Assembly (NCBI RefSeq): GCF_009707545.1
Contig: NZ_WLYK01000001.1
Location: 372,001-436,000, forward strand
Source: Nakamurella alba
GTDB taxonomy: Bacteria > Actinomycetota > Actinomycetes > Mycobacteriales > Nakamurellaceae
DNA length: 64,000 nucleotides
Direction of reading: 5' to 3'
Shown here: in pieces, positions 35,421 to 44,312 of the stretch
How positions within the stretch are numbered: the stretch's first letter is position 1
How the letters are laid out: each line of letters begins with the position of its first letter
Notes under the pieces: generated by a model
Seen by the model: the letters and a program-made list of their open reading frames with translations, nothing else
What the model was told of the DNA's origin: nothing
Databases searched by the model: none
Translations under genes and position numbers: made by a program

Positions 35421-35473
35421 GCGGACTAGTCCGCGATTCACATGATCATCTTCGGTGCGCGTCGATGATCATG
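35421..35473. promoter_or_regulatory. Palindromes between ATP-grasp operon and CDF gene
   Basis: Two symmetric elements lie in the divergent gap. GCGGACTAGTCCGC (35421-35434) is a perfect 14-bp palindrome. CATGATCATC (35441-35450) and GATGATCATG (35464-35473) form a perfect 10-bp inverted repeat with a 13-nt spacer. Each repeat arm contains TGATCA. Either could be an operator for one or both flanking units. Confidence 0.5.
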
Positions 35474-35564
35474 GCCGGCGGCCGGCCCCGCCCCGCACCC
35501 CCGGTCGTCGCCCCGTTGTGCGACGATGCGCCCCACGTCGGAGCGGTCGGAAGGGGAGGTGCAC

Positions 35565-36512
35565 GTGAGCACCGAGGGCGGCACGAAGGCGATCATCGCG
35601 GCGTTGTTCGCGAACCTGGGCATCGCCGTCACGAAGTTCATCGCGTTCCTGGTGTCCGGCTCCTCGTCGATGCTGGCGGAGTCGGTGCACTCGCTGGCGG
35701 ACTCCGGGAACCAGGTGCTGCTGCTGGTGGGCGGCCGGCGCGCCAAGCGGGCGCCCACCCCGGACCATCCGTTCGGCTTCGGGCGCGAGCGGTACGTCTA
35801 CGCGTTCATGGTCGCGATCATCCTGTTCTCGGTCGGCGGCGTGTTCTCGATCTACGAGGGCGTGCACAAGCTCGAGCACCCGGAACCCATCGAGCAGGCC
35901 TGGTTGCCGCTGACCGTGCTGGCGATCGCCATCGTGCTGGAGAGCTTCTCGCTGCGGACCGCGCTGCGGGAGTCGGCGCCGCTGCGCAAGGGCATCACGC
36001 TCTGGCAGTTCGTCCGCCGCGCCAAGTCGCCGGAGCTGCCGGTGGTGCTGCTGGAGGACATCGCGGCGCTGGTCGGCCTGGTGCTCGCCTTCGTCGGGGT
36101 CGGTGTCGCGGTGCTCTCCGGCGACGGGATCTGGGACGGCATCGGCACTGTCGCGATCGGTGTGCTGCTGGTGCTGGTGGCGATCGTGCTCGGCATCGAG
36201 GTGAAGAGCCTGCTGATCGGCGAGGGCGCGAGCCCGGAGGACTCCGAGCGGATCCGCGCCGCGGTGGAGGCCGGCGACGACGTCGAGCGGATCATCCACA
36301 TGAAGAGCCTCTACCTGGGCCCCGACGAACTGCTGGTCGGGATGAAGGTCGCCGTGCCCGCGTCGGACACCGCTGCCGAGATCGCCGCCGCCATCGACGC
36401 GATCGAGGCCCGTGTCCGCGCCGCGGTGCCGGTGGCGCGCGTCCTGTACATCGAGCCGGATCTGCTCCGGGACCGTGCGCCGGCCGCTCCGGCCCCCGAG
36501 ACGCCGCACTGA
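35565..36512 (+). CDS. Cation diffusion facilitator family transporter
   Basis: This 315-residue protein exports divalent cations (Zn, Fe, Mn or similar) by proton exchange. About six membrane spans are visible, beginning IIAALFANLGIAVTKFIAF. The CDF signature SGSSSMLAESVHSLADSGNQ holds the metal-binding aspartate/histidine region, and a second acidic site is in VLLEDIAALVG. The C-terminal cytosolic domain (about 215-300) is the regulatory ferredoxin-like fold. GTG 35565 has GGGGAGG 7 nt upstream. Metal specificity cannot be read. Confidence 0.9.
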   Translation: MSTEGGTKAIIAALFANLGIAVTKFIAFLVSGSSSMLAESVHSLADSGNQVLLLVGGRRAKRAPTPDHPFGFGRERYVYAFMVAIILFSVGGVFSIYEGVHKLEHPEPIEQAWLPLTVLAIAIVLESFSLRTALRESAPLRKGITLWQFVRRAKSPELPVVLLEDIAALVGLVLAFVGVGVAVLSGDGIWDGIGTVAIGVLLVLVAIVLGIEVKSLLIGEGASPEDSERIRAAVEAGDDVERIIHMKSLYLGPDELLVGMKVAVPASDTAAEIAAAIDAIEARVRAAVPVARVLYIEPDLLRDRAPAAPAPETPH

Positions 36513-36624
36513 TCCGGACGTTTCACCCGTTCGGCGTGGTTCCGAGCTGTCGAGAGCTGTCCGCGGCTGCGTCATGGGTGCGAGCGGGCGGTCGCCGATC
36601 GCCTCCGGTCCCCCAGGAGCGCCC

Positions 36625-37116
36625 ATGAACAGCACCCCGATCCACGTGTCCGTCTCGGTCGAGAGCGACATCGATCCGGTCACCCTCTACGACCTGGTCA
36701 GCGACATCACCACCGTCGGCGACCGCAGTCCGGAAACGGTCTCGGCCCGGTGGACCGGCGAGCTGCGGGAACCGGTCGTCGGTGCGCGGTTCAAGGGCAG
36801 CAACCGCCTCGGGATGTTGCGCTGGTCGACCCGCGCCACGGTCACCGCCGCCGACCGCGGGTCCCGATTCGCCTTCCGGGTGGCCGGCACCGGCGGCCCG
36901 CTGTGGACCTACACCTTCTCGCCGCGGCCGGACGGTGCGCACGGATGTGTGGTCACCGAGTCGGTGGAGCAGTTCGAACCGTCACCGGGCATCCAGCAAT
37001 GGCTGCGGCGGCGGGCCGGGGTCACCGACCGGGCCGCGCACCTGGCCGCCGGCATGCGGACCACGCTGGACCGGCTGTGCGCGGCCGCGTCTCCGGTTGT
37101 CAGCGGGAAGAGTTGA
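36625..37116 (+). CDS. SRPBCC (START/Bet v1-like) family protein
   Basis: This 163-residue polyketide-cyclase/dehydrase-like protein belongs to the SRPBCC superfamily, which binds hydrophobic ligands. It opens IHVSVSVESDIDPVTLYDLV and has VVGARFKGSNRLG and WTYTFSPRPDG in the strands lining the cavity, with a C-terminal helix. ATG 36625 has CAGGAG upstream. It lies 112 bp after the CDF gene and is convergent with the MATE gene, stops 3 bp apart. Ligand unknown. Confidence 0.83.
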   Translation: MNSTPIHVSVSVESDIDPVTLYDLVSDITTVGDRSPETVSARWTGELREPVVGARFKGSNRLGMLRWSTRATVTAADRGSRFAFRVAGTGGPLWTYTFSPRPDGAHGCVVTESVEQFEPSPGIQQWLRRRAGVTDRAAHLAAGMRTTLDRLCAAASPVVSGKS

Positions 37117-37119
37117 CGG

Positions 37120-38439
37120 TCAACGGGTCTCGCCGAGGACCAGCCAACGCCCGGACCGGACCCGGAGCGCCATACCGATGAACCGGATCACGATGAAAGT
37201 TGCCAGGCCGGCCCACACCCCGGCGATGCCCCAGCCGAACACCAACGACAGCACGGCGATCGGCACGTAGCCGCCGAAGGCGCCGATCAGCGTGATGGTG
37301 CGCAGGAACGTGTGGTCGCCGGAGCCGAACAGCACCCCGTCCAGCGCGAACAGCACCCCGCCGATCGGCGCCATGGCGACCAGGAACGGCCACAGCAGAT
37401 GGGCCTGCTGCCAGACGTCGGGATCATTGGTGAAGATCCGCGGGACCAGGTACCAACCGGCGGCGAGCAGGCCGCCGAACACCAGGCCGGCCACCAGACC
37501 CAGCCGGGTCACCCGCCAGGCCGTCGACCGGGCCGTCGCCTCGTCGTTGCCGCCCAGCGCGGCACCGATCAGTGCCTGCGCGGCGATGGCGAACGAGTCG
37601 AGCAGCAGTGCGATGAGATTCCAGAGCTGCATGCCGATCTGATGTGCCGCGAGCTCGGCCGCACCCATCCGGCCGGCGGCACCGGCGGCGGTGAGGTAGG
37701 AGGCCTGGAACGCCAGCGCCCGGATCACCAGGTCCCGGCTGATCACCAGCTGCCGGCCCATCACCGACCGGTCCGGCCGCAGCGGTACCTGCTCCCGGCG
37801 GATCGCCCGCAGGCACAGCAGCGCGCCGGTCCACTGGGCCAACACGTTCGCGACGGCGGACCCCTCCAGTCCCCAGCCTGCCGTGTAGACGAGCAGCGGC
37901 GACGCGGCTGCGGACAGCACGTTGGCGATGGTGACGATCACGACCGGGGTCCGGGTGTCCTGCACACCGCGCATCCAGCCGTTGCCGGCCAGCACCAGCA
38001 GGATGCCCGGCAGCCCGAGGATCGCGATGCGCAGCCAGGACTCGGCGGCCTGCGCCACCGGACCGTCGGACCCGACGATCACCCGGACCACCGGCCCGGC
38101 GACCAGCTGGCCCACGGCGACGGCGGCCAGGCCGATGAGCAGCGCCAGCCAGGACGCCTGCACTCCTTCGCCGACGGCGGCGGCGCGCCGTCCGGCGCCG
38201 AAGAACCGGGCCGCGCGCCCGGTGGTGCCGTACTCCAGAGCGGTGCCGACCACGGCCAGCAACGTCATCACCGCGCCCGCGGCGCCCAGACCGGCCAGTG
38301 GCACGTCCCCGAGGTGACCGACGACGGCGGTGTCGACCAGCAGGAACAGCGGTTCCGCGGCCAGCACCACGAAGGCGGAGGCGGAGAGCGACAGGATGCG
38401 GCGGGTCGGGACGTGCGGCGGTGGGGATGCCTTCGCCAC
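37120..38439 (-). CDS. MATE-family efflux transporter (DinF-like)
   Basis: This 439-residue protein with about 12 membrane spans is organised as two MATE repeats. Key motifs are LSLSASAFVVLAAEPLFLLVD followed by TAVVGHLGDVPLAGLG near the N-terminus, and the second-half equivalent RALAFQASYLTAAGAAGRMG. MATE proteins export cationic drugs or metabolites using sodium or proton gradients; the DinF group is closest. The GTG at 38437-38439 has GGCGGGAG immediately upstream. It is divergent from the thiamine-binding-type gene, with 74 bp between the starts. Confidence 0.92.
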   Translation of the reverse strand: MAKASPPPHVPTRRILSLSASAFVVLAAEPLFLLVDTAVVGHLGDVPLAGLGAAGAVMTLLAVVGTALEYGTTGRAARFFGAGRRAAAVGEGVQASWLALLIGLAAVAVGQLVAGPVVRVIVGSDGPVAQAAESWLRIAILGLPGILLVLAGNGWMRGVQDTRTPVVIVTIANVLSAAASPLLVYTAGWGLEGSAVANVLAQWTGALLCLRAIRREQVPLRPDRSVMGRQLVISRDLVIRALAFQASYLTAAGAAGRMGAAELAAHQIGMQLWNLIALLLDSFAIAAQALIGAALGGNDEATARSTAWRVTRLGLVAGLVFGGLLAAGWYLVPRIFTNDPDVWQQAHLLWPFLVAMAPIGGVLFALDGVLFGSGDHTFLRTITLIGAFGGYVPIAVLSLVFGWGIAGVWAGLATFIVIRFIGMALRVRSGRWLVLGETR

Positions 38440-38500
38440 TCCCGCCCCCTCTGCACTCCTGCTCCGGCCGGGCCCCGGCGGGCAGCCGGGACGACCGGCA

Positions 38501-38513
38501 TAGATTCTGGACC
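38501..38513 (+). promoter_or_regulatory. Leaderless-type promoter of the thiamine-binding protein gene
   Basis: The -10-like hexamer TAGATT (38501-38506) is followed by 7 nt and then ATG 38514, with no ribosome site between. This is the standard actinobacterial leaderless arrangement, with transcription starting at or near the A of ATG. No clear -35 is visible. Confidence 0.6.
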
Positions 38514-38846
38514 ATGTTGATCGCGTTCTCCGTCGCCCCGTCCGGAACCGGCGAGCTGTCGCCGGTTGATCCCGCGGGAGGGTCGGGTGACGGCTCGGTG
38601 TCCGCGGCCGTCGCGGCGGCCGTGCAGGTGGTCCGGGAGTCCGGGCTGCCGCACCGTACCGACTCGATGTTCACCACCCTCGAGGGCGAGTGGGACGAGT
38701 GCATGGCCGTGATCAAGCAGGCCTGCGAGGTGGTCGGGCGCTACGGGTCACGGGTCTCACTGGTGCTGAAGGCCGACATCCGGCCCGGCCGTACCGGGGA
38801 GATCGACGGCAAGGTCGCGCGGGTGGAGAGGCTGCTCGGGAGCTGA
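38514..38846 (+). CDS. MTH1187-type thiamine-binding protein (DUF77)
   Basis: This 110-residue protein begins MLIAFSVAPSGTGE and has the family motifs VRESGLPHRTDSMFTTLEGEWDE (shown only in part) and VSLVLKADIRPGRTGEI. DUF77/MTH1187 proteins form tetrameric ferredoxin-like folds that bind thiamine or pyrimidine, and often accompany thiamine transport genes. None is adjacent here, so the role is probably cytosolic binding. The ATG lies 7 nt after a -10-like TAGATT and probably yields a leaderless mRNA. Confidence 0.9.
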   Translation: MLIAFSVAPSGTGELSPVDPAGGSGDGSVSAAVAAAVQVVRESGLPHRTDSMFTTLEGEWDECMAVIKQACEVVGRYGSRVSLVLKADIRPGRTGEIDGKVARVERLLGS

Positions 38847-39276
38847 CACCCGGATCGCGCCGGGCTCGGGCCGTTGGAGCGTGCCGGCGCTGTCCGATCG
38901 GGTCAGCGCACCGGGTTCACGGAGCGAGCCGGAACGTACGAACGGCCGACCGGTACGGTGCCCGGTCGGCCGTTCTGGCGAGAAACCGCTGCCTGGAAGC
39001 GGTTCCGCTGGTCTTGGGGGAGCGGGAGTCCCGCGCTCGTGTGATGAGAGTGCGCCACGGAACACGGTTCCGCACAAGTTTTTGATGTGAGTCGGATGTG
39101 AGCGCCACCGGCGCGGACGGCTGGATCGGACACGGTGTGCGGTCCTGCTCCGTTCGGTCCGAAACTGTCGGCGGGCCCGTTGCTCCGTCGGGTCCGCGCG
39201 CTGTCGTTCGCCACGCCGACCGCGGCTTCGGCGCACCCGCGGTGCCCCGGTTGCGTGGCCGGGGCAGAATGGTGAC
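38847..39276. other. Hairpin-rich intergenic region
   Basis: This 430-bp region contains the terminator at 38940-38975. It also has smaller inverted repeats: AACCGCT/AGCGGTT (38984-39004), GCGGGA-G-TCCCGC near 39023-39035 and GGAAC-acg-GTTCC (39059-39071). An A/T-richer spot around 39075-39095 follows. No gene was recognised; a small structured RNA cannot be excluded. Confidence 0.5.
38940..38975 (+). terminator. Hairpin terminator after thiamine-binding protein gene
   Basis: Perfect 14-bp arms GAACGGCCGACCGG (38940-38953) and CCGGTCGGCCGTTC (38962-38975) enclose an 8-nt loop, 94 nt after the stop. Confidence 0.75.
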
Positions 39277-39771
39277 GTGGGCGGTACACCGACGGAGGAC
39301 AGCGTTCCGGGGGACCAGGTCGATCAGGTGATCACTGCGTCCCGGCTGCTGGTCGGCATCGCCGCGCGCTCCATGGCCGCGGTCGAGGACGAGGTGACCG
39401 TGACCCAGCTGCGGGCCTTGGTGGTGCTGAGCACCCGTGGCGATCTGGACCTGCGCGGGCTGGCGGACGCGATGGGCGTGCACCCGTCGAACGCGACCCG
39501 CCTGTGCGACCGACTGGTCGCGGCCGGCCTGGTCGTCCGCCGCGACAACCAGAACGACAGAAGGCATCTCGTGCTGACGGTGACGTCGCGCGGCCGGGCG
39601 GTGGTGGACGCGGTCACCGAGGCGCGGCGGCAGGCCGTCGGCGATGTGCTGGAGCGGTTGGCGCCGGAGCGGCGGGGCGCGGTGGTCGATGCGCTGGCCG
39701 AGTTCGCGCGGGCCGGCGGGGAGCCGGCACCGGACGACCTGCGCAAGATGGGCTGGCCGGACCACTCCTGA
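39277..39771 (+). CDS. MarR-family transcriptional regulator
   Basis: This 164-residue protein has a MarR winged helix-turn-helix: LDLRGLADAMGVHPSNATRLCDRLV (about 57-80, split here) and the wing DNQNDRRHLVL. The N-terminal dimer helix contains QVITASRLLVGIAARS. GTG 39277 has no clear ribosome site; CAGAAT lies 6 nt before it, so a leaderless mRNA is possible. It is convergent with sod across a shared hairpin terminator. Targets and ligand are unknown. Confidence 0.87.
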   Translation: MGGTPTEDSVPGDQVDQVITASRLLVGIAARSMAAVEDEVTVTQLRALVVLSTRGDLDLRGLADAMGVHPSNATRLCDRLVAAGLVVRRDNQNDRRHLVLTVTSRGRAVVDAVTEARRQAVGDVLERLAPERRGAVVDALAEFARAGGEPAPDDLRKMGWPDHS

Positions 39772-39907
39772 TCGACCCGGTCGGAGATGGACCTGGTCGG
39801 CCCGGGCCGTGTGCGTCGTGAAGACCGCCGTGCCGCCCGCAGGTCCCGGACAGATCGGCGCTCCGGGCATGCTGTCGGACCTGCTGTCGGCCCTGACGGA
39901 TCCGGAC

Positions 39908-39951
39908 ACACCGCGAGCCCCGGCCCGGGAACGGGCAGGGGCTCGCGGTGT
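39908..39951. terminator. Bidirectional terminator between marR-type gene and sod
   Basis: Perfect 14-bp arms ACACCGCGAGCCCC (39908-39921) and GGGGCTCGCGGTGT (39938-39951) surround a 16-nt loop between convergent genes. Confidence 0.8.
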
Positions 39952-40004
39952 CCTGCTGAGGTCGGTCGGCCGGGCGAATCGGCCGTCCGTCTCCCGCGTC
40001 CGAT

Positions 40005-40628
40005 CTACAGAGTGATCAGACCGGCGGTCTTGGTCTTGGCGGCGTCGAACCGCGCCTGCGCGTCGGCCCAGTTGACGACGTTCCACCAGGCCTTGATGTA
40101 GTCGGCCTTGACGTTCTTGTACTGCAGGTAGAACGCGTGCTCCCACACGTCCACCAGGACGATCGGGATCTGCGCCGCGGGGATGTTCCCCTGCTGGTCG
40201 TACAGCTGGAAGATGTTCAGCCGCTGGCCCAGGGTGTCCCAGGCCAGGATCGACCAGCCGGAGCCCTGGATCGTGGTGGCGTTGGCGGTGAACTGCTTCT
40301 GGAAGGCGTCGAACGAGCCGAAGAACTCGTCGATCGCGGCCGCCAGCTCGCCGGTCGGCTTGTCGCCGCCGTCCGGGGACAGGCTCGGCCACCAGATGGA
40401 GTGGTTGATGTGACCACCGAGGTTGAAGGCGAGGGTCTTCTCCATGCCGCCGAGCGGGCCGAAGGCCTCCTTCTCGCGGGCTTCGGCCAGCTGGTCCAGC
40501 ACCTGGTTGGCCGCGGTCACGTAGGCCTGGTGGTGCTTGGTGTAGTGCAGCTCGGTGATCTCGCCCGAGATGTGCGGCTCCAGGGCCGCGAAATCGTAGG
40601 GGAGTTCGGGGAGGGTGTAGACGGCCAT
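40005..40628 (-). CDS. sodA: Superoxide dismutase, Fe/Mn family
   Basis: This 207-residue dismutase converts superoxide to peroxide and oxygen. The metal ligands are H28, H76 ([10 protein letters not shown]), D160 and H164 (DVWEHAF). The position that is histidine in the iron enzyme of M. tuberculosis appears to be Gln in YDQQGN, which favours manganese; this is inference. There is no signal peptide. The start is ATG 40626-40628, with AAGGAG-like sequence before it. The upstream gap contains TATAGG-like sequence near 40780 that could be the -10, at low confidence. Confidence 0.96.
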   Translation of the reverse strand: MAVYTLPELPYDFAALEPHISGEITELHYTKHHQAYVTAANQVLDQLAEAREKEAFGPLGGMEKTLAFNLGGHINHSIWWPSLSPDGGDKPTGELAAAIDEFFGSFDAFQKQFTANATTIQGSGWSILAWDTLGQRLNIFQLYDQQGNIPAAQIPIVLVDVWEHAFYLQYKNVKADYIKAWWNVVNWADAQARFDAAKTKTAGLITL

Positions 40629-40890
40629 GAGGGCTCCTTCGACACGGCAACGTTCGGACGGTGCGGGACGGCCGGGTGGGTACCCCGCCGACCCCGCGGT
40701 GGAACTGGGTGCAGCACGTGGGTCGTTCGTCGGGTCCGGCGCCGACCGTGGAAATACCGGCGCAGCACCAACTCACCTGACCCTATACCCGTGTTTCCGG
40801 CAGGTATCAGGGGCATGGGAGATGGCTCACCCGTGGAACATCCGGGCCCGTCGGGGTGTTGTTGTGGGGTCCGTCCGAGCGCGGGCGAGC

Positions 40891-42666
40891 TCAGCCCCAG
40901 GGCGGGATGATGGTCCGCGCGGTCAGCTCGGACTGGGTGATCGGGTCGCCGTTGAGGATCGGCAGCATCCACAGGAAGTTCGCCACCACGATGCCGACGT
41001 AGAGCGAGACCATGGCGATCAAGAGGTATCTGCGTTCCATCCCGACCTTCGCCCGGCCGAGGATGTCGCCGAGGACCAGGCTGATGCCGATCACCAGGAA
41101 CGGGGCCAGCGAGGCGGCGTAGAAGAAGTACATCTGCCGGTCCAGGTTGGCGAACCACGGGATGTAACCGGCGCCGTAGCCGACCAGCACGGCGGCGTAC
41201 CGCCAGTCGGTGCGGCCGATCGCCCGCCACAGCGCCCAGGCCAGCACGAAGAACGCCAGGAACCACATGGCCGGCAGGCTGATGATGAAGATCCGGGCGA
41301 CGCAGTCGTTGCTGCCGTCGCCGCAGGACATGTTCGACCCGACGTAGGTCAGCACCGGGCGCAGCCCCATCGGCCAGGTCCAGGGCTTGGACTCCCACGG
41401 GTGCCGGGACGCGACATCGTCCGGGGTCAGCAGCGTCGAGTGGAAGTCCAGCATGCGCCAGGTCCAGGTCCACAGGGTGTTGTCCCAGAGTCCGGCCAGC
41501 CACTTGAAGAACCCGGTGTCCCAGGCGCCGCACGGGTTGCCCTCGGCGGTGCAGATGACGTTCCGCGGGAAGGCCGTCTCGGAGAAGAACCAGGCCCACC
41601 AGGAGGCGATGTAGGTACCGATCGGGATGACCGCCAGCGACCACAGCCCGGGGGCCAGGTCACGCCGGACCACCGCCGCGACCGGTCGGCGGACGCCGGC
41701 CTCCTTGCGCGCCAGGATGTCCCAGATGATCGTCAGGATGCCGAAGGCGGCGACCCAGTAGATGCCGGAGTACTTGATCCCGGTGGCCAGGCCCAGGCAG
41801 ATGCCGCAGCCGAACCGCCACCAACGGGCGCCGAGCGCGATGCCGGCCCGCTCGCCGGAGCGGGCCCAGAAGCCCGGCCCCTTGGCCGGTTCGTGCAGGA
41901 AACCGCCGAAGGTGGCCGCCTCCAGCCTGGCCCGCACCTGGTCCCGGTCGGCGATCAGGCAGGCGAAGGCGGCGATGACGAACAGCTCCTGGAACACGTC
42001 CAGCAGCGCGGCCCGGGCCAGCACGTGGGACAGGCTGTCGCAGATGATCAGTACCCCGGCGATGCCGCCGATCAGGGTGCTGCTGGTCATCCGCCGGACC
42101 ACGCGGATCACCAGCAGGATGATGATCGTGCCGGCGACCGCGGAGGAGAAGCGCCAGCCGAACGAGTTGTAGCCGAACAGCCACTCGCCGATCGCGATCA
42201 GCTGCTTGCCCAGCGGCGGGTGCACGACGACCCCATACGCCTGGTTGTCCTCGACGCCCAGGTTGCGCATCACCTCGGCGGCCTGGACGGCGTAGTACTT
42301 CTCGTCGAACAGCGGGGTGCCGACGCCGCCGCTGCTGCCGCCGTCCACCGCGTTGCCCAGGCCGACGAACCGCAGCACGCCGCCGATCAGGGTGAGCAGC
42401 CCGGTGACCAGCCAGCCGCGGGCCCGGTCGCTGGGCAGTCCGGTCGGACGACGACGCTCCGGCCGTACCGGGGGCAGGAACGGGGGCACCTCGCCGATCG
42501 CCACCACGCCGCGGGCCGGATCCGGCCGGGACTGCCGCAGGTCGTCCTCGTCCAGGCCCAGCACCGTCGGCCGGGCGACCAGGTCGTCGGGCCCGAGCGG
42601 GCCGGGTGGGGTGTCGTGTTCCGTGCGGTCGTCGGCAGCGGCGTCAGCGGCCGGCGGGGCGGTCAT
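40891..42666 (-). CDS. pmt: Polyprenol-phosphate-mannose:protein O-mannosyltransferase (PMT)
   Basis: This 591-residue integral membrane GT39-family enzyme transfers mannose from polyprenyl phosphate to exported proteins. A disordered Pro/Asp-rich cytosolic N-terminus of about 75 residues precedes the first span. The catalytic loop is FDEKYYAVQAAEV, with DE as the key acidic pair, followed by HPPLGKQLIAIGEWLFGYN. Around ten hydrophobic segments follow. It matches Rv1002c of M. tuberculosis, which is likewise divergent from rsmI. ATG 42664-42666 gives the normal N-terminus. Confidence 0.95.
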   Translation of the reverse strand: MTAPPAADAAADDRTEHDTPPGPLGPDDLVARPTVLGLDEDDLRQSRPDPARGVVAIGEVPPFLPPVRPERRRPTGLPSDRARGWLVTGLLTLIGGVLRFVGLGNAVDGGSSGGVGTPLFDEKYYAVQAAEVMRNLGVEDNQAYGVVVHPPLGKQLIAIGEWLFGYNSFGWRFSSAVAGTIIILLVIRVVRRMTSSTLIGGIAGVLIICDSLSHVLARAALLDVFQELFVIAAFACLIADRDQVRARLEAATFGGFLHEPAKGPGFWARSGERAGIALGARWWRFGCGICLGLATGIKYSGIYWVAAFGILTIIWDILARKEAGVRRPVAAVVRRDLAPGLWSLAVIPIGTYIASWWAWFFSETAFPRNVICTAEGNPCGAWDTGFFKWLAGLWDNTLWTWTWRMLDFHSTLLTPDDVASRHPWESKPWTWPMGLRPVLTYVGSNMSCGDGSNDCVARIFIISLPAMWFLAFFVLAWALWRAIGRTDWRYAAVLVGYGAGYIPWFANLDRQMYFFYAASLAPFLVIGISLVLGDILGRAKVGMERRYLLIAMVSLYVGIVVANFLWMLPILNGDPITQSELTARTIIPPWG

Positions 42667-42720
42667 GCGGACGATCGTAGGGTGAACGGATGATGCGCCG
42701 GGTGAAGTGGGTCGACTGAG

Positions 42721-43602
42721 GTGGATCCGGCCGCCGTCCCTGCCACTGTTCCCGCCGCCGACGCACCGTTCCCCGGCGCCGGGGTGCTGGTGCTGGCCGG
42801 CACCCCGCTGGGCAGGGTGTCCGACGCCTCGCCGGGCCTGGCCGCGGTGCTGACCGCCGCGGACGTGATCGCCGCCGAGGACACCCGGCGCTTCCACCGG
42901 CTGGTCACCGATCTCGGCGTCACCGTGCGCGGGTCGGTCGTCTCCTACTACGAGGCCGTCGAGCAGAGCCGGATCCCGGCGCTGATCGGCCAGCTGCAGC
43001 AGGGGCTGACCGTTGTCCTGGTCACCGACGCCGGCATGCCGTCGGTGTCCGATCCCGGCTACCGGTTGGTCGCGGCGGCCGCGGCCGCCGGGGTGCGGGT
43101 GACCTCGGTGCCCGGCCCGTCGGCGGTGCTCACCGCGTTGGCGCTGTCCGGGCTGCCGTCGGACCGCTTCACCTTCGAGGGCTTCCCGCCGCGCAAGCCC
43201 GGCGCCCGCCGGTCCGCGCTGCTGGAGCTGGCCGGGGAGCGCCGGACGATGGTGTTCTTCGAGTCCGTGCACCGGCTGGACGAGACGCTGGCCGCCATGG
43301 TCGACGTGTTCGGCGCCGACCGGCCGGCAGCGCTGTGCCGGGAGCTGACCAAGACCTACGAGGAGGTCCGCCGCGGCACCCTCGGCGAGATCACCGCCGG
43401 CGCCGGTGATGTCCGCGGCGAGGTGACCCTGGTGATCGCCGGAGCGTCCGGTGCCGTCGACCAGGAGGTCACCGACGAGCAACTGGCCGCCGAGGTGGCC
43501 GAGCTCGTCGGCGGCGGGGCGTCCCGCAAGGACGCGGTCGGTGAGATCGCCGCCCGCCGCGGCCTGCCGCGCCGCCGGGTGTACGACGCCGCCCACCGCT
43601 GA
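42721..43602 (+). CDS. rsmI: 16S rRNA 2'-O-methyltransferase RsmI
   Basis: This 293-residue tetrapyrrole-methylase-fold enzyme methylates C1402 of 16S rRNA at the 2'-O position. The N-terminal motif is LVLAGTPLGRVSDAS and the SAM site includes AAEDTRRFHRLV, then VLVTDAGMPSVSDPGYRLV. The late motif is FFESVHRLDETLAAM, and a winged-helix-like tail ends in RRRVYDAAHR. GTG 42721 lies 54 bp from the divergent pmt start. The pmt/rsmI arrangement is conserved in actinobacteria. Confidence 0.95.
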   Translation: MDPAAVPATVPAADAPFPGAGVLVLAGTPLGRVSDASPGLAAVLTAADVIAAEDTRRFHRLVTDLGVTVRGSVVSYYEAVEQSRIPALIGQLQQGLTVVLVTDAGMPSVSDPGYRLVAAAAAAGVRVTSVPGPSAVLTALALSGLPSDRFTFEGFPPRKPGARRSALLELAGERRTMVFFESVHRLDETLAAMVDVFGADRPAALCRELTKTYEEVRRGTLGEITAGAGDVRGEVTLVIAGASGAVDQEVTDEQLAAEVAELVGGGASRKDAVGEIAARRGLPRRRVYDAAHR

Positions 43603-43613
43603 CCGCCCCACCT

Positions 43614-43718
43614 GGCGCGAGGATCTTCATCGCCGACGCGTGTGAAAGTTGCGGGATTGGGACGGGTGGGGCGGTTGTCGCCATTTTCGGACGCGCCTGC
43701 GATGAAGATCCTCGCGCC
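43614..43718. repeat. Long inverted repeat between rsmI and yqeY-type gene
   Basis: Perfect 20-bp arms GGCGCGAGGATCTTCATCGC (43614-43633) and its reverse complement (43699-43718) flank 65 nt whose ends also pair imperfectly (about 15 of 21 positions by eye). The whole 105 nt could fold into one long hairpin. It could be a terminator, an intergenic repeat or a small non-autonomous element. Confidence 0.7.
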
Positions 43719-43824
43719 GGGCAGGGGCAGGGCGGCAGGAACGTCGGTGCGCGGACCGGGCCTGCCGGGCTACCGTGCGGAAGCCGACCGGACGGACCGG
43801 CCGGGACGACGAGGTGAACCACCG

Positions 43825-44292
43825 ATGAGCACGCTGAAGCAGACGCTGCGGGACGACATGACGACCGCGATGAAGGCCAGGGACACGCTGACCCTGGGCA
43901 CCCTGCGGATGGCGCTGGCCGCGATCACCACCGAGGAGGTCTCGGGCGACACCGCCCGCGAGCTGTCCGACGCCGACGTGCAAAAGGTGCTCGCCCGCGA
44001 GGTGCGCAAGCGCAAGGAGGCCGCGGAGGCTTTCGCCGGCGCCGGCCGCGCCGAGCTCGCCGACAAGGAGAAGGCCGAGTCCGAGGTGCTGCAGGCCTAC
44101 CTGCCGCAGCAGCTCACCGACGACGAGGTGGCCGCCCTGGTGGCCGAGGCCGTCGCCGAGGTGGCGGAGACCGTCGGCGCCGCACCGACGATGAAGCAGA
44201 TGGGCCAGGTCGTGAAGCTGGCCCAGGCGAAGGCGGCCGGGCGGGCCGAGGGCGGCCGGATCGCCGGTGCGGTGAAGAAGGCTCTGTCCTGA
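43825..44292 (+). CDS. GatB/YqeY domain protein
   Basis: This 155-residue protein is a stand-alone version of the GatB tail domain. It starts MSTLKQTLRDDMTTAMKARD and contains LGTLRMALAAITTEEV, a long charged helical middle, and the terminal GGRIAGAVKKALS. The domain binds tRNA in GatCAB; stand-alone forms have no settled function. ATG 43825 follows GAGGTG. A methyltransferase gene follows after 20 bp. Confidence 0.92.
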   Translation: MSTLKQTLRDDMTTAMKARDTLTLGTLRMALAAITTEEVSGDTARELSDADVQKVLAREVRKRKEAAEAFAGAGRAELADKEKAESEVLQAYLPQQLTDDEVAALVAEAVAEVAETVGAAPTMKQMGQVVKLAQAKAAGRAEGGRIAGAVKKALS

Positions 44293-44312
44293 CCGGAGCA
44301 CCGCTCGACCCG

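Noticed and set aside
38847-39276. tRNA or other structured RNA gene in the hairpin-rich gap
   Set aside because: No cloverleaf, T-loop sequence or CCA-proximal pattern could be traced. The hairpins are better explained as terminators or regulatory repeats.
43642-43824. N-terminal extension of the YqeY protein upstream to 43642
   Set aside because: The extension crosses the long inverted repeat and does not resemble the family. ATG 43825 with GAGGTG gives the normal N-terminus.
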